Positions 18,165 to 27,987 are shown, numbered from the stretch's first letter. The stretch is 64,000 nt of DNA from Pseudomonadota bacterium (GCA_029572955.1 JAKPQE010000036.1:1-64000), one strand, 5' to 3'. The notes: generated by a model not told the origin, from the sequence alone. A program made the numbers and translations.

Positions 18165-20033
18165 TCAGGCGGCCGCGATCATGTCGTGGGCGCGGCTCAG
18201 GATATCGAGAACGTCGGCGCCGACAAAGACATAGCTGCCGACGCCGGCCGCGCCGAGCGCCGCCTCGAGGTCGCCCGGACGGCCGGCGAGATAGACCTGT
18301 CCGGCACCGGCCGCTTTCAGGGCCCGCGCCGCGTCCGCGGCCTTCTCGGCATAGACGACATCGCTCGAGCAGATGCAGGCGAGCTGCGCGCCGCTGTCGC
18401 GGAAGGCCGCGACGAGGGCGTCGGCATCGGCATATTCGACGCCGCCGGCCGAAGCGAAGCCGCCGGCGGCGAAGAAGTTGCGGGCGAAGGTGACACGGGC
18501 GGTGAAGGCCGCGACCGGTCCGAGGGTCGCGAGGAACACCCCGGGGGCGGCGCCCTTCGCGGCCGCTGCATCGGCCCGCTCGCGCAGCGCCTCGAAGCTC
18601 TCGGCGACGCGGTGCGGGGCGAGCGCTGCGACCTCGTCCGGGCCGCTGCCGGCGCCAAGGCCGGCGAACGCGGCCGGCACGGCCATGTCGAGCACCTCGA
18701 CCCGCGCCTCGGCGAGGTCGGGGAATTCGCTGGTGCCGGTGATCGGCTCGCGCCGCGTGGCGACGGCGGAAAGACGCGCCGCCTTGACCTTGTCGATCGC
18801 CGCCTTCAGCGAGCCGGACTTCAGCGCGGCGAGCAGGCCGCCCTCGGCCTCGATGCCCTGGAAGAGGCCCCAGGCCGCCGCGGCGAGTTCGTGCGTCAGG
18901 CTCTCGACATAACCCGAGCCCGCCGCCGGATCGGCGACGCGGGCAAGGCTCGACTCCTCGATCAGCACCGTCTGGGTGTTGCGGGCGAGGCGCCGGGCAA
19001 AACCGTCGGCAAGGCCGAGCGGCGCGGTGAAGGGCAGCACGGTGACGCTGTCGGCGCCGCCGATACCGGCGGCGAAACAGGCGATGGTCGTGCGCAGCGA
19101 GTTCACGTAGACGTCGCGCCGGGTCATCATCCGCCAGGCGGTCTCGGCGTGCAGCGCCAGCGGCACCGGGCCGACGCCGCAGCCCTCGGCGATGCGGTTC
19201 CAGAGAAGACGCATGGCACGGAACTTGGCGATGGTCGCGAACTGCTCGGCATCGGCGGCGAGCGTCACGCCGATGCGGGCGAGCGCCGCCTCGGGCGCGA
19301 TGCCGGCGGCCTCGAAGGCGCGCAGGAAGGCGACGATGGCGGCCGCGGCCGCGGCGAGCTCCTGCGCCTCGGAGGCACCGGCGGCGTGCCAGACCCGGCC
19401 GTCGGCGGAAAGCACCCGGCCCTTCACGCCCTTTGCGGCGAACTCGCCGGCAAGAGCGGCGGCGGCGGCAAGATCGGCCGAGACGTCGCCCGCCCCGGTC
19501 GCGGCGAGCCGGGCGAGCGGATCGTCGACGAAGGCGACGTCGAGGTCTGCGGCGGCGACCCCGTTCGCCGCTGCCTCGGCAAGGAGAATGCGGCCAAGAC
19601 CGGCGCTCGCCGAACCGGCGTCGACGCGCAGGGAAATCGCCTCGAGGGCAACGCCGGCGAGGGCCTTGGCGAAAGCGTCGGCATCGGCGAGCGGGACGCC
19701 GCCGCCGTGCGCCGCCGGTACGCCGGGCAGCACGATCTCGAGACCGGTCGCGCCGCCTTCGAGATCGGTGAGCACCTGGGCATTGGCCGCCGCGAGATCG
19801 GGCAGGTCGACGCGCTGGATCACCCGCCAGGGCTCGGCCGCCGGGCGTCCGGCAACGAACAGGCCGGCCTCGCGCTGCGAATAGAGCGGCGAGAGGGCAA
19901 TGCCGTCGCGGGTGCGGCTGACGAGTTTCTTTTCGAACGGCGCTCCGGCGAGCGATTTCTCGACGAGACGGCGCCAATCGTCTTCGGTCTGCGCCGGAAA
20001 AATCTCGGACAGGGACAGGTCTTGTTCCGCCAT
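18165..20033 (-). CDS. mutA: Methylmalonyl-CoA mutase, small subunit
   Basis: 622 residues from [20 protein letters not shown]; the 668-aa track ORF starts in the upstream gap. The partner subunit shares the barrel fold ([55 protein letters not shown]). It lacks the DxHxxG cobalamin motif in its C-terminal domain ([17 protein letters not shown]), as expected for the non-catalytic subunit. It is first in the operon, with an inverted repeat 127 bases upstream. The mutase chaperone MeaB and the epimerase are not nearby. Confidence 0.94.
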   Translation of the reverse strand: MAEQDLSLSEIFPAQTEDDWRRLVEKSLAGAPFEKKLVSRTRDGIALSPLYSQREAGLFVAGRPAAEPWRVIQRVDLPDLAAANAQVLTDLEGGATGLEIVLPGVPAAHGGGVPLADADAFAKALAGVALEAISLRVDAGSASAGLGRILLAEAAANGVAAADLDVAFVDDPLARLAATGAGDVSADLAAAAALAGEFAAKGVKGRVLSADGRVWHAAGASEAQELAAAAAAIVAFLRAFEAAGIAPEAALARIGVTLAADAEQFATIAKFRAMRLLWNRIAEGCGVGPVPLALHAETAWRMMTRRDVYVNSLRTTIACFAAGIGGADSVTVLPFTAPLGLADGFARRLARNTQTVLIEESSLARVADPAAGSGYVESLTHELAAAAWGLFQGIEAEGGLLAALKSGSLKAAIDKVKAARLSAVATRREPITGTSEFPDLAEARVEVLDMAVPAAFAGLGAGSGPDEVAALAPHRVAESFEALRERADAAAAKGAAPGVFLATLGPVAAFTARVTFARNFFAAGGFASAGGVEYADADALVAAFRDSGAQLACICSSDVVYAEKAADAARALKAAGAGQVYLAGRPGDLEAALGAAGVGSYVFVGADVLDILSRAHDMIAAA

Positions 20034-20437
20034 ACGGGTGTCTCGCGCAGCCGCGCGCCCTCGCTCTTCTAGTTGAACCCGTTGTACCGACCGCATTTCC
20101 GGGCGGCAAGCTCGCCAATCGACCAAGCTTTCAGGCTTTGCCGCCGGCCGCGCGCGATCTCTGAAACACAAACGGACACAATTTCAGATTTCATCCGCAA
20201 CTGAACACCCGCGGCACAAATCAGCCGGTTTCAGTATCGCGCAGCTACAGCCAAAAGTCGGGCGCGACGCTTTTTCGCTGCCAAAATTGCAGGCTTTTGT
20301 CCATCTTCGTAGCCACGACGACTTTTTTGGGCACACTTGTCAAATTCCACAATTGCGCTGAATGCGCGGCTGTCGGTAGCTGATCCACGGGACAGAAAGT
20401 CAGAAGGGGGCGGGACGCGCGAGACGTTCCACTGAGC
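20034..20437. promoter_or_regulatory. Divergent mutA / luxR regulatory region
   Basis: 404 bases, relatively A+T-rich. It contains the TCTGAAA-N15-TTTCAGA inverted repeat (20160-20188). On the luxR side is TTGTCA (20338-20343) with a weak GAATGC 17 bases on. No lux-box palindrome stands out, and no gene or RNA gene was recognised. Confidence 0.4.
20160..20188. promoter_or_regulatory. 7-15-7 inverted repeat upstream of mutA
   Basis: TCTGAAA and TTTCAGA are exact reverse complements separated by 15 bases, about 130-155 bases upstream of the mutA start. It may be an operator; the factor is unknown. Confidence 0.4.
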
Positions 20438-21118
20438 ATGAATCTTGAGGACATCCACGAGATAGTCGCCCTCGTCGACCGGGAGGCGATCCTCGACCGT
20501 ATGGTCGGCACATTCCGGTCATGGGGCGCCGAGTACTATCTCGTCGGCGGGCTGCCGCTGCCGGGACGCCGCCTCGATCCGCTCGTGCTTTGCGACAACT
20601 GGCCCGACGGGCCGGTCGAGCCGGAATGGTCCGACCCGCTGCTGCGCACCTGCCTCAGGTCGTTCCGGCCGTTCGTCTGGTCGCGCGGCACGATGGCGGC
20701 GAAGGCCGACCATTCGGCATTGTTCGGCGCGCTCGGCAATCTCGACACCGCCAGCATCTGGGCGATCCCGATCCACACGCTGTCGCCTTACCAGGCCTGC
20801 GTGCTGCTCGGCGGCCACGGCATGGCCACCGACATGGCAGACATGCATGTCAGGTGCTACGTCTGCGAGCGGGCGTTCGACCACCTCGTCGCGGTCGGTC
20901 ATGTCGAGATGCATCGGCCGGGCGAGCTTTCGGCCCGGGAGCGCAGCGTCATCGAACTCGCGGCGCAGGGGCGCACGGCGAACGACATCGCCGAGGCGCT
21001 GCAGATCTCGCAGCGCACGGTCCACGCGCATCTGCACAACGCGAGCGAAAAGCTCAGCGCCTCCAACAAGACGCAGACGGTCGTGGAAGCGATCCGCTAT
21101 TCGCAGATCGATTTCTGA
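20438..21118 (+). CDS. LuxR-family autoinducer-binding regulator (solo)
   Basis: 226 residues. The N-terminal domain (about 20-155) resembles acyl-homoserine-lactone-binding domains, with the aromatic and acidic pocket pattern around GAEYYLVGG, RRLDPLVLCDNWP and SFRPFVW. The C-terminal LuxR helix-turn-helix (165-225) is ELSARERSVIELAAQGRTANDIAEAL followed by SQRTVHAHLHNASEKL. It resembles solo regulators of the VjbR/AvhR type. No luxI synthase is in the window, so it may sense signals made elsewhere or by neighbours. The ribosome site is weak. Confidence 0.88.
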   Translation: MNLEDIHEIVALVDREAILDRMVGTFRSWGAEYYLVGGLPLPGRRLDPLVLCDNWPDGPVEPEWSDPLLRTCLRSFRPFVWSRGTMAAKADHSALFGALGNLDTASIWAIPIHTLSPYQACVLLGGHGMATDMADMHVRCYVCERAFDHLVAVGHVEMHRPGELSARERSVIELAAQGRTANDIAEALQISQRTVHAHLHNASEKLSASNKTQTVVEAIRYSQIDF

Positions 21119-21144
21119 CGGTTCCGGTTCGCCCTGGCGCGCGA

Positions 21145-21174
21145 CGTCGCACCGCCGCGGTGAGCGGTGCGACG
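21145..21174. terminator. Hairpin between luxR and the DUF4332 gene
   Basis: A perfect 11-bp stem, CGTCGCACCGC / GCGGTGCGACG, with an 8-base loop sits in the 80-base convergent gap. It has no T-tract on either strand; probably a shared 3'-end structure. Confidence 0.45.
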
Positions 21175-21198
21175 GCAGTCGCCCGGCAGGCCGGCCGA

Positions 21199-21609
21199 TC
21201 AGTAGGTCAGGACCGCGGGCAGTTCCTTGGCCATCTCGATCCAGCGGACCACGGCCTTCTCGCCCGGGATCTGGCGCACCAGCTTCTTTTCGGCGTTGAC
21301 CTCGGCCATCCTGGCGGTGAGGTTGTCGGCGCGCCGGTGCTTCAGTTCTTTGACGGTGTCGACGCCGGCGGCCTCGAGCAGCTCGGAATATTCCTCGCCG
21401 ACGCCCTTGATCCGCATCAGATCGGCCATGTTCGCCCATTTCAGGATGCGCGACTCGTCGATGCCGGTGGCTTCGGCCAGCGCCTTGCGATCCTTCGGAG
21501 TCGCCGCCCGCTTCAGAAGCGCGCCGGTCGAGCGGATGCCCGCCGCCTTGAGCTTCTCGCCGAACGCCGGACCGATCCCCTCGATGTCCATGATCGGATA
21601 GGACGACAT
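21199..21609 (-). CDS. DUF4332 helix-hairpin-helix protein
   Basis: 136 residues. Two helix-hairpin-helix-like units can be seen: MDIEGIGPAFGEKLKAAGI and LMRIKGVGEEYSELLEAAGVDTVKEL. Such motifs usually bind DNA or RNA backbone non-specifically. Proteins of this family are short and cytoplasmic, with no known biochemical role. It is followed 76 bases upstream in the same orientation by a DUF2267-like gene. Confidence 0.82.
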   Translation of the reverse strand: MSSYPIMDIEGIGPAFGEKLKAAGIRSTGALLKRAATPKDRKALAEATGIDESRILKWANMADLMRIKGVGEEYSELLEAAGVDTVKELKHRRADNLTARMAEVNAEKKLVRQIPGEKAVVRWIEMAKELPAVLTY

Positions 21610-21684
21610 ATACTCCTCCCTCTCGCTGCTGCCCGCCAGGTCGCCTCGCCCGGCGGGTGAGTTTCGCTACCCCCGTCCCGGCGG

Positions 21685-22068
21685 TCAGACGAACTGACCG
21701 ATGCCCGGAATCGAGCCGACGATCTGGTCGACCACCTCGTCGCCCGCCTTCTCCTTGGCGTAGGCGACGATCTCCTTGATGGTGCCCTGCACCTCGCCCA
21801 TGCCGAGGCCGGCCGAGGTCAGCTCGTTGAGCGCGGCCATGGCGGCGCCCATGCCGCCGAGGCCGCCGAGCAGTCCGCCGCCGCCGAACAGCCCGCCGCC
21901 AGACGCTGCGCTGGCGATGTTGAATTCCGGCAGCGCCGCCTTCAGCTGCTCGATCTGCTCCTGCGGCCCTTCCTTGCCGAGGAAGTCGAGCACGATCTGC
22001 ACCGCCTTTTCGGCAACGCCCTGGTCGACGCCGACATGCTCGACGATGCGACTGATGAGTTCCTGCAT
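21685..22068 (-). CDS. DUF2267-like small protein
   Basis: 127 residues. Two helical segments (ELISRIVEHVGVDQGVAEKAVQ at the start, GEVQGTIKEIVAYAKEKAG at the end) flank a glycine-rich linker (GGGLFGGGGLLGGLGG). This arrangement is typical of small proteins annotated DUF2267/DUF937-like. Function unknown. It is divergent from the HerA-like ATPase gene, 185 bases away. Confidence 0.75.
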   Translation of the reverse strand: MQELISRIVEHVGVDQGVAEKAVQIVLDFLGKEGPQEQIEQLKAALPEFNIASAASGGGLFGGGGLLGGLGGMGAAMAALNELTSAGLGMGEVQGTIKEIVAYAKEKAGDEVVDQIVGSIPGIGQFV

Positions 22069-22253
22069 GATCTGCCTCCGCGAATCCCGGCTAACGGTTC
22101 AAACTTGGCGGCATCATCGGGGATGGTCACGACAATGACAAGTCGCGCTTTTCTATGGAAATCGAGGCTATGGTGGACTATTCCGCTGTGTGGGGGGCAG
22201 AGGACCGCGCACCGGCGCGGCCGCAGCCGGACTGCAGACGAAGGGGACACGGC

Positions 22254-23861
22254 ATGCTCGAAGACGGCAAGATCTACCTCGGCACCAGCGTCAAGCCGGA
22301 ATATCTGACGCTGAAGCTGGCGAACCGCCACGGCCTCGTCACCGGCGCGACCGGTACCGGCAAGACCGTGACTTTGCAGGTCCTCGCCGAGGGCTTTTCG
22401 CGGGCCGGCGTTCCGGTATTCTGCGCCGACATCAAGGGCGACCTTTCGGGCCTTGCCGAGGCCGGCCAGCCGAAGGACTTCCTGATGAAGCGGGCCGAGC
22501 AGATCGGCTTTGCAAAGGAGTACAAGTTCGAAGCCTCGCCGACCGTCTTCTGGGACCTCTTCGGCGAGCAGGGCCATCCGATCCGCGCCACCGTCTCGGA
22601 GATGGGGCCGCTGCTCCTGTCGCGGCTGATGGACCTCAACGACACCCAGGAAGGCGTCCTCAACATCGCCTTCAAGATCGCCGACGACGAAGGCCTCCTG
22701 CTGCTCGACCTGAAGGACCTGCAGGCGCTGCTCGCCAGCCTCGCCGAACGGGCCCAGGAAATCTCGGGCAAATACGGCAACGTCTCCAAGGCCTCGATCG
22801 GCGCCATCCAGCGCCAGCTCCTGGTGCTCGAGCAGCAGGGCGGCGAGGCGTTCTTCGGCGAGCCGGCCCTCGAGATCGCCGACATCATGCAGACGACCTA
22901 CGACGGGCGCGGCTTCATCAACGTGCTCGCCGCCGACAAGCTGATGATGTCGCCGCGGCTCTACGCGACCTTCCTCTTGTGGCTGCTCTCGGAGCTCTTC
23001 GAGGAGCTGCCGGAAGTCGGCGATCCGGAGAAGCCCAAGCTGGTGTTCTTCTTCGACGAGGCGCACCTGCTGTTCGACGAGGCGCCGAAGATCCTCATCG
23101 ACAAGGTCGAGCAGGTCGTGCGGCTGATCCGCTCGAAGGGCGTCGGCGTCTATTTCGTCACCCAGAACCCGCTCGACGTGCCGGAGTCCGTGCTCGCCCA
23201 GCTCGGCAACCGCATCCAGCATGCGCTGCGCGCCTATACGCCGCGCGAGCAGAAGGCGGTGCGCACCGCGGCCGAGACCTTCCGGCCCAACCCCGACCTC
23301 GACACCGAGCAGGTGATCACCGAGCTCGGCGTCGGCGAGGCGCTCGTCTCGATGCTGGAAGGCAAGGCCGTGCCCTCGATGGTCCAGCGCACGCTGGTCC
23401 GCCCGCCGGCCGGCCGGCTCGGCCCGCTGAGCGACGACGAACGCCGGGACGTGATGACCCGCAGCCCGGTGCGCGGCCGCTACGACGAGGCGATCGACCG
23501 CGAGTCGGCGTTCGAGATCCTGGCCAAGCGGGCCGAGAAGATCGCCGCCGAGGCGGAGCGCGCGGAGGCCGAGCGCAAGGCGGCCGAGGAAGAGGAAGCC
23601 CGGGCCAAGAAGGCGGCGCGCGAGGAAAAGACATCCTCGCGCCGGCGCGACGAGCCCGAGGAGCAGGAGGAATCCGGCGGCTTCTTCGACTCGATCTTCG
23701 GCGGCGGTTCGTCGTCGAAGTCGCGCAGCCGCTCGCGCCGTTCCGATTCCGTCACCGAGGCGGTGGTCAAGTCGGTGGCGCGCAACGTCGCCTCCTCGGT
23801 CGGCCGCCAGATCGGCCAGGCGGTGGTGCGCGGCATTCTCGGCTCGATGAGCCGGCGCTGA
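22254..23861 (+). CDS. HerA-like ATPase, DUF853 family
   Basis: 535 residues from ATG 22254, which has AAGGGGAC just upstream; the track's start at 22155 adds a doubtful 33 residues. Walker A is [12 protein letters not shown] and Walker B is [17 protein letters not shown], followed by the arginine-sensor region [19 protein letters not shown]. The family is related to HerA/FtsK DNA-translocating ATPases, but its role is not established. The C-terminal 150 residues are a charged, Ala/Glu/Lys-rich coiled coil, then a Ser/Arg-rich segment with FFDSIFGGG. Confidence 0.9.
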   Translation: MLEDGKIYLGTSVKPEYLTLKLANRHGLVTGATGTGKTVTLQVLAEGFSRAGVPVFCADIKGDLSGLAEAGQPKDFLMKRAEQIGFAKEYKFEASPTVFWDLFGEQGHPIRATVSEMGPLLLSRLMDLNDTQEGVLNIAFKIADDEGLLLLDLKDLQALLASLAERAQEISGKYGNVSKASIGAIQRQLLVLEQQGGEAFFGEPALEIADIMQTTYDGRGFINVLAADKLMMSPRLYATFLLWLLSELFEELPEVGDPEKPKLVFFFDEAHLLFDEAPKILIDKVEQVVRLIRSKGVGVYFVTQNPLDVPESVLAQLGNRIQHALRAYTPREQKAVRTAAETFRPNPDLDTEQVITELGVGEALVSMLEGKAVPSMVQRTLVRPPAGRLGPLSDDERRDVMTRSPVRGRYDEAIDRESAFEILAKRAEKIAAEAERAEAERKAAEEEEARAKKAAREEKTSSRRRDEPEEQEESGGFFDSIFGGGSSSKSRSRSRRSDSVTEAVVKSVARNVASSVGRQIGQAVVRGILGSMSRR

Positions 23862-23887
23862 CCGCGGCGCCGCGAACGGCATGGCAG

Positions 23888-23916
23888 GCGCGCCCCTCGC
23901 GGGCGCGCTTTGCGTT
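23888..23916 (+). terminator. Probable terminator after the DUF853 gene
   Basis: GCGCGCCC / GGGCGCGC forms a perfect 8-bp stem with a 5-base loop and is followed by TTTGCGTT. It lies 26 bases past the stop. Confidence 0.5.
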
Positions 23917-24090
23917 CGGGGCTCCCGTCATGTGCGGGACGCATGGCTTGCCGGCGCCGTTGCATCCCCCCCTTTTTTTGGCGCACGGAACAGTTCACAC
24001 TCCGGCCCGAACGGACCCGAGCCATCCCCCGGCCCCGCGTCCCCGGGCGCCGCGACCGTGCCCGGCAAAGCCCCTAGGAGAGAAATCCCC

Positions 24091-25428
24091 ATGTCATCGC
24101 TCGTCGCACCCTTGCAGAAGTTCGCCACCAACTCGCTGGAGCAGCACTGGGAGCCGTTCACGGCCAATCGTGCCTTCAAGGCGGACCCGCGGCTGATCGT
24201 CAAAAGCGAGGGCGTGCACCTGTGGGACCACAAGGGCGGCAAGATCATCGACGGCTCGTCGGCCCTCTTCAACGTCGCGGCCGGCCACGGCCGGCGCGAG
24301 ATCGCCGATGCGGTCCACGCCCAGATGCTCGAGAACGACTACACGCCGCATTTCCAGATCGGCCATCCGGGCTCCTATGCCTTCGCCGCCCGGCTGGCGA
24401 AGATCCTGCCCGAGCCGATCAACCACGTCTTTTTCGTCAATTCCGGCTCCGAATCGATCGACACGGCGATGAAGATCGCGTTCGCCTATCACCGCGCTCG
24501 CGGCGACGACCGGCGACTGCGGCTGATTTCCCGCGAGCGCGCCTATCACGGCGTCAATATGGGTGGCGTGTCGCTCGCCGGTCTCGTCAAGAACCGCGAA
24601 CAGTTCCCCGTCACGCTGCCGAACGTCGTGATGATGCGGCACACCTGGCTCGACGAGAACCGTTTCCAGAGGGGCCAGCCGGAAACCGGCGCCGAACTCG
24701 CCAACGACCTGCAGCGCTTCTGTGACTTTTATGGCGGCGACACGATCGCCGCCGTGTTCATCGAGCCCGTCGCCGGCTCGACCGGCTGCCTGCCGCCGCC
24801 CAAGGGCTATCTCGAGCGGGTCCGCGAGATCTGCGACAAGTACGGCATCCTGCTCGTCTTCGACGAGGTCATCACCGGCTTCGGCCGTCTCGGCACGCCG
24901 TTCGCCGCCGACTATTTCGGCGTCGTCCCGGACATCATGACGATGGCCAAGGCGCTGACCAACGGCGCGATCCCGATGGGCGCGGTCGCCGTCAAGGACG
25001 ACGTCTACACGACGATCACCGAGGCCGCCCCGGAAGGCGCCATCGAGTTCTTCCACGGCTACACCTATTCGGCCCATCCGGCGGCCTGCGCCGCCGGCCT
25101 CGTCACCCTCGACATCTACGAGCGCGAGGGCCTGCTGACGCGCGCCGCCGAGCTCACCGACTATTTCCTCGACGGCATCTGGTCGCTGAAGTCGAACGAC
25201 GTCGTCTTCGATCTGCGCGGCATCGGCCTGATGGCCGCCGTCGAGGTGGCGCCGAAGCCGGGCGCGCCGGGGGCGCGCGGCGGCGAGCTGACGAAGAAGC
25301 TGTTCTGGTCGGGGCTGCACGTCAAATTCACCGGCGATGCCGGCATCGTCGCGCCGCCGCTGACCATCGAGAAGAGCGAGATCGACCGGATCGTCGAGAT
25401 CTTCGACAAGACCCTGAAGACGCTCTGA
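24091..25428 (+). CDS. Omega-amino acid:pyruvate aminotransferase (class III)
   Basis: 445 residues; the start at 24091 has AGGAGAG 8 bases upstream, while the 515-aa ORF adds an unlikely leader. A class III PLP aminotransferase. The PLP lysine lies in MTMAKALTNGAIPMGAV, with FDEVITGFGRLG preceding it and SGSESIDTAMKIAFAYHRARG near the N-terminus. The sequence EHWEPFTANRAFK-like opening matches beta-alanine/omega-amino acid-pyruvate transaminases (EC 2.6.1.18). The exact amine donor cannot be deduced. Confidence 0.88.
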   Translation: MSSLVAPLQKFATNSLEQHWEPFTANRAFKADPRLIVKSEGVHLWDHKGGKIIDGSSALFNVAAGHGRREIADAVHAQMLENDYTPHFQIGHPGSYAFAARLAKILPEPINHVFFVNSGSESIDTAMKIAFAYHRARGDDRRLRLISRERAYHGVNMGGVSLAGLVKNREQFPVTLPNVVMMRHTWLDENRFQRGQPETGAELANDLQRFCDFYGGDTIAAVFIEPVAGSTGCLPPPKGYLERVREICDKYGILLVFDEVITGFGRLGTPFAADYFGVVPDIMTMAKALTNGAIPMGAVAVKDDVYTTITEAAPEGAIEFFHGYTYSAHPAACAAGLVTLDIYEREGLLTRAAELTDYFLDGIWSLKSNDVVFDLRGIGLMAAVEVAPKPGAPGARGGELTKKLFWSGLHVKFTGDAGIVAPPLTIEKSEIDRIVEIFDKTLKTL

Positions 25429-25440
25429 GGTCGCGAGGAC

Positions 25441-26346
25441 TCACCCCAGCCGATAGGTGCCGCCGATCGCGGCGGCACCGTCGGTCCGAACGAGACCGCG
25501 CGCGACAAGGTCCTCGAGGTGGGCGAGGACGTTGAGGCTCGCCGCGCCGAAGAGGCGGGCGTCGAGCCCCTCGTAGATCGCCCGCACCATGTCGGCGATC
25601 TTCTCGTCGCCGATGGCGAGGCGGTCGAGCACCGCCTTCTCGCGCCCGAGGCGATGCGCCTTGAGGCCGGCGACATAGTCGAGCGCATCGCGGATCGGCG
25701 CGCCGTGGGCCGAGAGGTAGAGGCTGTCGTCGCGGGCGAGCAGGAGATCGAGCGAGGCCATGTAGTCGACCATGGCGCCGTCCGGCGGGGCGACGATCGA
25801 GGTCGACCAGCCCATGACGTGATCGCCGGAAAAGAGCATCCCGGCCCCCTCGATCGCGAAGACGAGGTGGTTGGCGGTGTGGCCGGGCGTCGCCAGCGCC
25901 TCGATGGTCCAGCCGGCGCCGGCGATGCGATCGCCGTCGGCGAGCTTCACGTCGGGCATGAAATCCTTCTCGCAGGAAGCGTCGAGCGGATTGATCTCGC
26001 CGATTTCGAGCGGCCGGGCGGCGCGATGCGGCCCCTCGGCATAGACCGGCGCGCCGGTCGTGCCGGCGAGCGGGCGGGCCGCCGGGGAATGGTCGCTATG
26101 GGTATGGGTGACGAGAATGTGGCTGATCGTCTCGCCGCCCGTCGCCGCAAGGATCGCGGCGATGTGGGCCGGATCGTCCGGGCCCGGATCGATGACGGCG
26201 ACCTCGCCCTCGCCGACGATGTAGGTGTTGGTGCCGTGGAAGGTGAAGGGTCCCGGGTTCTCGGCGGTGATGCGGCGCACGCCGGGCGCCACCTCGACGG
26301 CACGGCCGTAATTCGGCTCGAACTCGCGATCGAAAACCAGCGCCAC
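25441..26346 (-). CDS. MBL-fold metallo-hydrolase
   Basis: 301 residues from GTG 26346, which has GGAGAGAG upstream. The metallo-beta-lactamase fold is shown by THTHSDHSPAARPL (HxHxDH, two zinc sites), ATPGHTANHLVF, FSGDHVMGW and SAHGAPI. A C-terminal winged-helix-like region (AHRLGREKAVLDRL...) resembles LACTB2/RNase-type relatives, which include endoribonucleases and thioesterases. Substrate unknown. It converges with the aminotransferase gene, 12 bases away. Confidence 0.86.
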   Translation of the reverse strand: MALVFDREFEPNYGRAVEVAPGVRRITAENPGPFTFHGTNTYIVGEGEVAVIDPGPDDPAHIAAILAATGGETISHILVTHTHSDHSPAARPLAGTTGAPVYAEGPHRAARPLEIGEINPLDASCEKDFMPDVKLADGDRIAGAGWTIEALATPGHTANHLVFAIEGAGMLFSGDHVMGWSTSIVAPPDGAMVDYMASLDLLLARDDSLYLSAHGAPIRDALDYVAGLKAHRLGREKAVLDRLAIGDEKIADMVRAIYEGLDARLFGAASLNVLAHLEDLVARGLVRTDGAAAIGGTYRLG

Positions 26347-26445
26347 CCGCTCTCTCCTCTTCTTCCTGCCCCGTCCCGGCGACCTTTCCACGAGACGCGC
26401 CACCCGGTCATCCAAAAAAGGTAGGGCGCGGGAGCGTCTGTGACC

Positions 26446-26474
26446 TTGTCGCGGGCGGACCGAAAATCTATACA
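26446..26474 (+). promoter_or_regulatory. bioY promoter with a BioR-like site
   Basis: TTGTCG and TATACA are separated by exactly 17 bases, 47 bases before the bioY start. The -10 overlaps ATCTATA (26466-26472), which matches 7 of 10 positions of the TTATCTATAA palindrome bound by BioR, the biotin repressor of alphaproteobacteria. Promoter plausible; BioR control is a family-based guess. Confidence 0.5.
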
Positions 26475-26520
26475 GGTCCGATCAATAAAGAAGGTTGGCC
26501 TTCCCGAGGGAGATTTCTCG

Positions 26521-27123
26521 ATGACCAACATGGTGATTTCGAGCCGCAGCCTGGCCGGCAAGCTCATGGGCGACGACGCCGCCCACGGTCTTCTGCGCGC
26601 GGTGTTGCTGGTGATCGTCGGCACGGCGTTCCTGACGCTTTCGGCCAAGATCAGGGTGCCGTTCTGGCCGGTCGAGATGACGCTGCAGACCTTCGCCATC
26701 ATGGCGCTCGCGGCCGCCTATGGCTGGCGCCTCGGCACCGTCACCGTCGTCGCCTATCTCGCCGAAGGTGCGCTCGGCCTGCCGATCTTCACCGGCACGC
26801 CCGAGAAGGGCATCGGCCTTGCCTACATGTTCGGCCCGACCGGCGGCTACCTCCTCGGCTTCATCGCCGCGACCGCGATCGTCGGCTGGTTCGCCGAGCA
26901 GGGCTGGGCCCGCTCGGTGCTGAAGATGGGCGCGGTGATGCTGCTCGCCGACGCCGTGCTCTTCGCCCTCGGCCTCCTGTGGCTCGGCACGCTGCTCGGC
27001 TGGGACAAGCCGATCTTCGAGTGGGGCCTCTATCCGTTCATGCTCGGCGAGTTCGTCAAGATCGCGCTGGCGGCGACCACCATCGCGGCGGCGAGCAATC
27101 TCATCGAGCGCCGCAAGCGCTGA
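26521..27123 (+). CDS. bioY: Biotin transporter substrate-binding subunit BioY
   Basis: 200 residues from ATG 26521, with GAGGGAG upstream; the track's start at 26440 includes the promoter. BioY is the S-component that binds biotin in the membrane, working alone or with an ECF energy-coupling module. Six hydrophobic segments and the family motifs IRVPFWPVEMTLQTFAIM, AEGALGLPIFTG and MFGPTGGYLLGF are present. bioM/bioN are not adjacent, so it may work alone or with a distant module. Confidence 0.93.
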   Translation: MTNMVISSRSLAGKLMGDDAAHGLLRAVLLVIVGTAFLTLSAKIRVPFWPVEMTLQTFAIMALAAAYGWRLGTVTVVAYLAEGALGLPIFTGTPEKGIGLAYMFGPTGGYLLGFIAATAIVGWFAEQGWARSVLKMGAVMLLADAVLFALGLLWLGTLLGWDKPIFEWGLYPFMLGEFVKIALAATTIAAASNLIERRKR

Positions 27124-27149
27124 TCCGGGCCGCGGCCGACGAAAAGACC

Positions 27150-27181
27150 AAAGGCCGCGTCCTCGGACGCGGCCTTTTTTC
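27150..27181 (+). terminator. Strong intrinsic terminator of bioY
   Basis: A near-perfect 13-bp stem (AAAGGCCGCGTCC / GGACGCGGCCTTT) is followed by six T's. It lies 26 bases beyond the stop. Confidence 0.93.
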
Positions 27182-27212
27182 TTGGCACGACAAATCGCCA
27201 GCGAGAAAACCG

Positions 27213-27974
27213 ATGTCGACCCTCTCCCTGCGTCTCGCCGCCCTCGGCTCCTGGGTGCTCCTGCCGGTCTATGTCTTCCAGGGCATCGGCGTGCGCCTGC
27301 GGTCGCGCCGCCTGCCGCCGGCGATCGGCCCGGTGCGGGCCCGCCTCGGCGGCGCCGAGCCGGCCGTCTCGATCCTCGTCGTCGGCGATTCCTCGGTCGC
27401 CGGCACCGGCATCGCCCGCACCGAGCACGGCTATGCCCACCAGATCGCCGCCTCGCTCGCGGCGACGACCGGCCGGGCCGTCGCCTATCGCGCCGCCGGC
27501 TTTCCGAGCGCCACGGCCGGGCAGCTCCGCGACGCGGTGGTGCCGAACCTCGAGCGCGGTCCGTTCGACGCGGTGGTGCTCGCCGTCGGCATCAACGACG
27601 CCAAGAACTGGCACACGGCGCGGCGCTGGAAGCGCGAATTCGGCACCCTCGTCTACGCGCTGAAGGCACGCTATCCGGAGGCGGCGGTGCTGTGGTCGCA
27701 GAACATGAGCTTCAAGAACGTGCCGATGCTGCCGAAGGCGCTCGCCGCGACGCTCGCCACGCGCGGCGACCTCTTCAACGCCATCGCCACCCAGCTCTGC
27801 CGCGAGCGCGGCGTCGCCGTGCTGCCGCGCTTCACGACGATCGCGCCCGATGCCTTCGCCGTCGACGGCTTCCACCCGTCCGAGGCGGCGAACCGCGCCT
27901 GGGGCGAGGCGACCGCCGCGCTCCTCCTCAAATCCGACGCGCTGACCCAGCCCGGCACCGGGCCGGGCGCCTGA
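27213..27974 (+). CDS. SGNH/GDSL-family hydrolase
   Basis: 253 residues from ATG 27213. Block I is ILVVGDSSVAGTG (catalytic Ser), block III is VGINDAKNW and block V is VDGFHPSEAANRAW (catalytic Asp and His). The N-terminus has a hydrophobic stretch (LRLAALGSWVLLPVYVFQG) that may anchor it in the membrane or act as an uncleaved signal. It is probably an esterase or deacylase; the substrate is unknown. It precedes a HAD gene by 13 bases, likely an operon. Confidence 0.87.
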   Translation: MSTLSLRLAALGSWVLLPVYVFQGIGVRLRSRRLPPAIGPVRARLGGAEPAVSILVVGDSSVAGTGIARTEHGYAHQIAASLAATTGRAVAYRAAGFPSATAGQLRDAVVPNLERGPFDAVVLAVGINDAKNWHTARRWKREFGTLVYALKARYPEAAVLWSQNMSFKNVPMLPKALAATLATRGDLFNAIATQLCRERGVAVLPRFTTIAPDAFAVDGFHPSEAANRAWGEATAALLLKSDALTQPGTGPGA

Positions 27975-27987
27975 GGGAAGACCCGAC

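Noticed and set aside
15946-20118. 1390-aa ORF as a fused methylmalonyl-CoA mutase
   Set aside because: The catalytic subunit has its own start at 18111. The upstream extension is the wrong frame of the small subunit gene.
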